A stretch of DNA of 34,520 nucleotides. Origin: RECO01 sp050485385 (GTDB lineage Bacteria; Pseudomonadota; Alphaproteobacteria; Geminicoccales; Geminicoccaceae). Under the pieces are notes generated by a model. The model saw nothing but the letters and a program-made list of their open reading frames with translations. It made no database searches and was not told the origin of the DNA. Below are positions 34,342 through 34,520 of this stretch, piece after piece (position 1 is the first letter of the stretch; every line of letters begins with the position of its first letter). The DNA is taken from the NCBI GenBank assembly GCA_050485385.1, contig JBJHBG010000049.1, forward strand, positions 1-34,520. The letters run 5' to 3'. Both the position numbers and the translations under genes were made by a program.

Positions 34342-34520
34342 TCACTTGGGCCGCTTCACGCCATACTTCGAACGGCGCTGCTTGCGTCCGTCCACGCCCT
34401 TGGTGTCGAGCGTGCCGCGGATGATGTGGTAGCGCACGCCGGGCAGGTCCTTCACGCGACCGCCGCGGATCATGACGACCGAGTGCTCCTGAAGATTGTG
34501 CCCCTCGCCCGGAATGTAGC
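34342..34520 (-). CDS. rpsL: 30S ribosomal protein S12, C-terminal part
   Basis: Only the last 59 or so codons lie inside the window; the 5' part is cut by the window edge. The visible part reads YIPGEGHNLQEHS, then VVMIRGGRVKDLPGVRYH, then the basic end GVDGRKQRRSKYGVKRPK, which is S12. The lysine before DLPG (Lys88 in E. coli mature numbering), where streptomycin-resistance changes occur in other bacteria, has its usual form. It is the first gene of the str set seen here. Confidence 0.96.
   Translation of the reverse strand, partial: YIPGEGHNLQEHSVVMIRGGRVKDLPGVRYHIIRGTLDTKGVDGRKQRRSKYGVKRPK

Overview
The window is a strongly GC-rich stretch of a proteobacterial chromosome, most likely an alphaproteobacterium of Rhodospirillales type. 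This rests on the split transhydrogenase alpha subunit (pntAA + pntAB), an ATP12-family F1-ATPase chaperone gene, a short-LID adk placed between secY and rpsM, an alpha operon without rpsD, and the order rplQ - HtrA-like protease - rarA - RluA-type pseudouridine synthase - HAD phosphatase - ATP12. No tRNA, rRNA, CRISPR array, insertion sequence or phage gene was recognised.

Layout. (1) Positions 1-2948, minus strand: the three-gene proton-translocating NAD(P) transhydrogenase operon pntAA-pntAB-pntB, followed by two GC-rich hairpins. (2) 3241-7718, mostly plus strand: a small accessory block with an exported esterase of the LpqC/PHB-depolymerase type, a cytoplasmic gamma-glutamyltransferase-like Ntn-hydrolase, an agmatinase/guanidinobutyrase-type ureohydrolase and a secreted Blc-type lipocalin. 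A minus-strand two-helix membrane protein of unknown function lies between the second and third. (3) 7722-11747, minus strand: propionyl-CoA carboxylase pccB-pccA followed by a hot-dog acyl-CoA thioesterase. (4) 11805-16845, minus strand: ATP12, HAD phosphatase, RluC-like synthase, RarA and an HtrA-like protease, three of the junctions being 4-nt stop/start overlaps. (5) 16859-34520, minus strand: a contiguous str-S10-spc-alpha ribosomal cluster, from the 3' end of rpsL through rpsG, fusA, tuf, the S10 and spc genes, secY, adk, rpsM, rpsK, rpoA and rplQ.

From 34520 down to 7722 every gene is on the minus strand with gaps of at most about 130 nt. Translation and protein export genes therefore run without a convincing terminator into quality-control genes (protease, fork rescue, rRNA modification, phosphatase, ATPase assembly) and then into propionyl-CoA metabolism. 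The clearest promoter is a near-consensus sigma70 promoter between adk and rpsM (TTGACA, 16 nt, TATAAC), which should give the alpha operon its own transcription start.

The window is overwhelmingly ordinary housekeeping DNA. I did not find a convincing undescribed system. The less explained parts are the 3.2-8.2 kb accessory block, the small membrane protein, the thioesterase behind pccBA and the leader hairpin of the rpsM transcript. Many long open frames on the opposite strand are by-products of high GC and were rejected.
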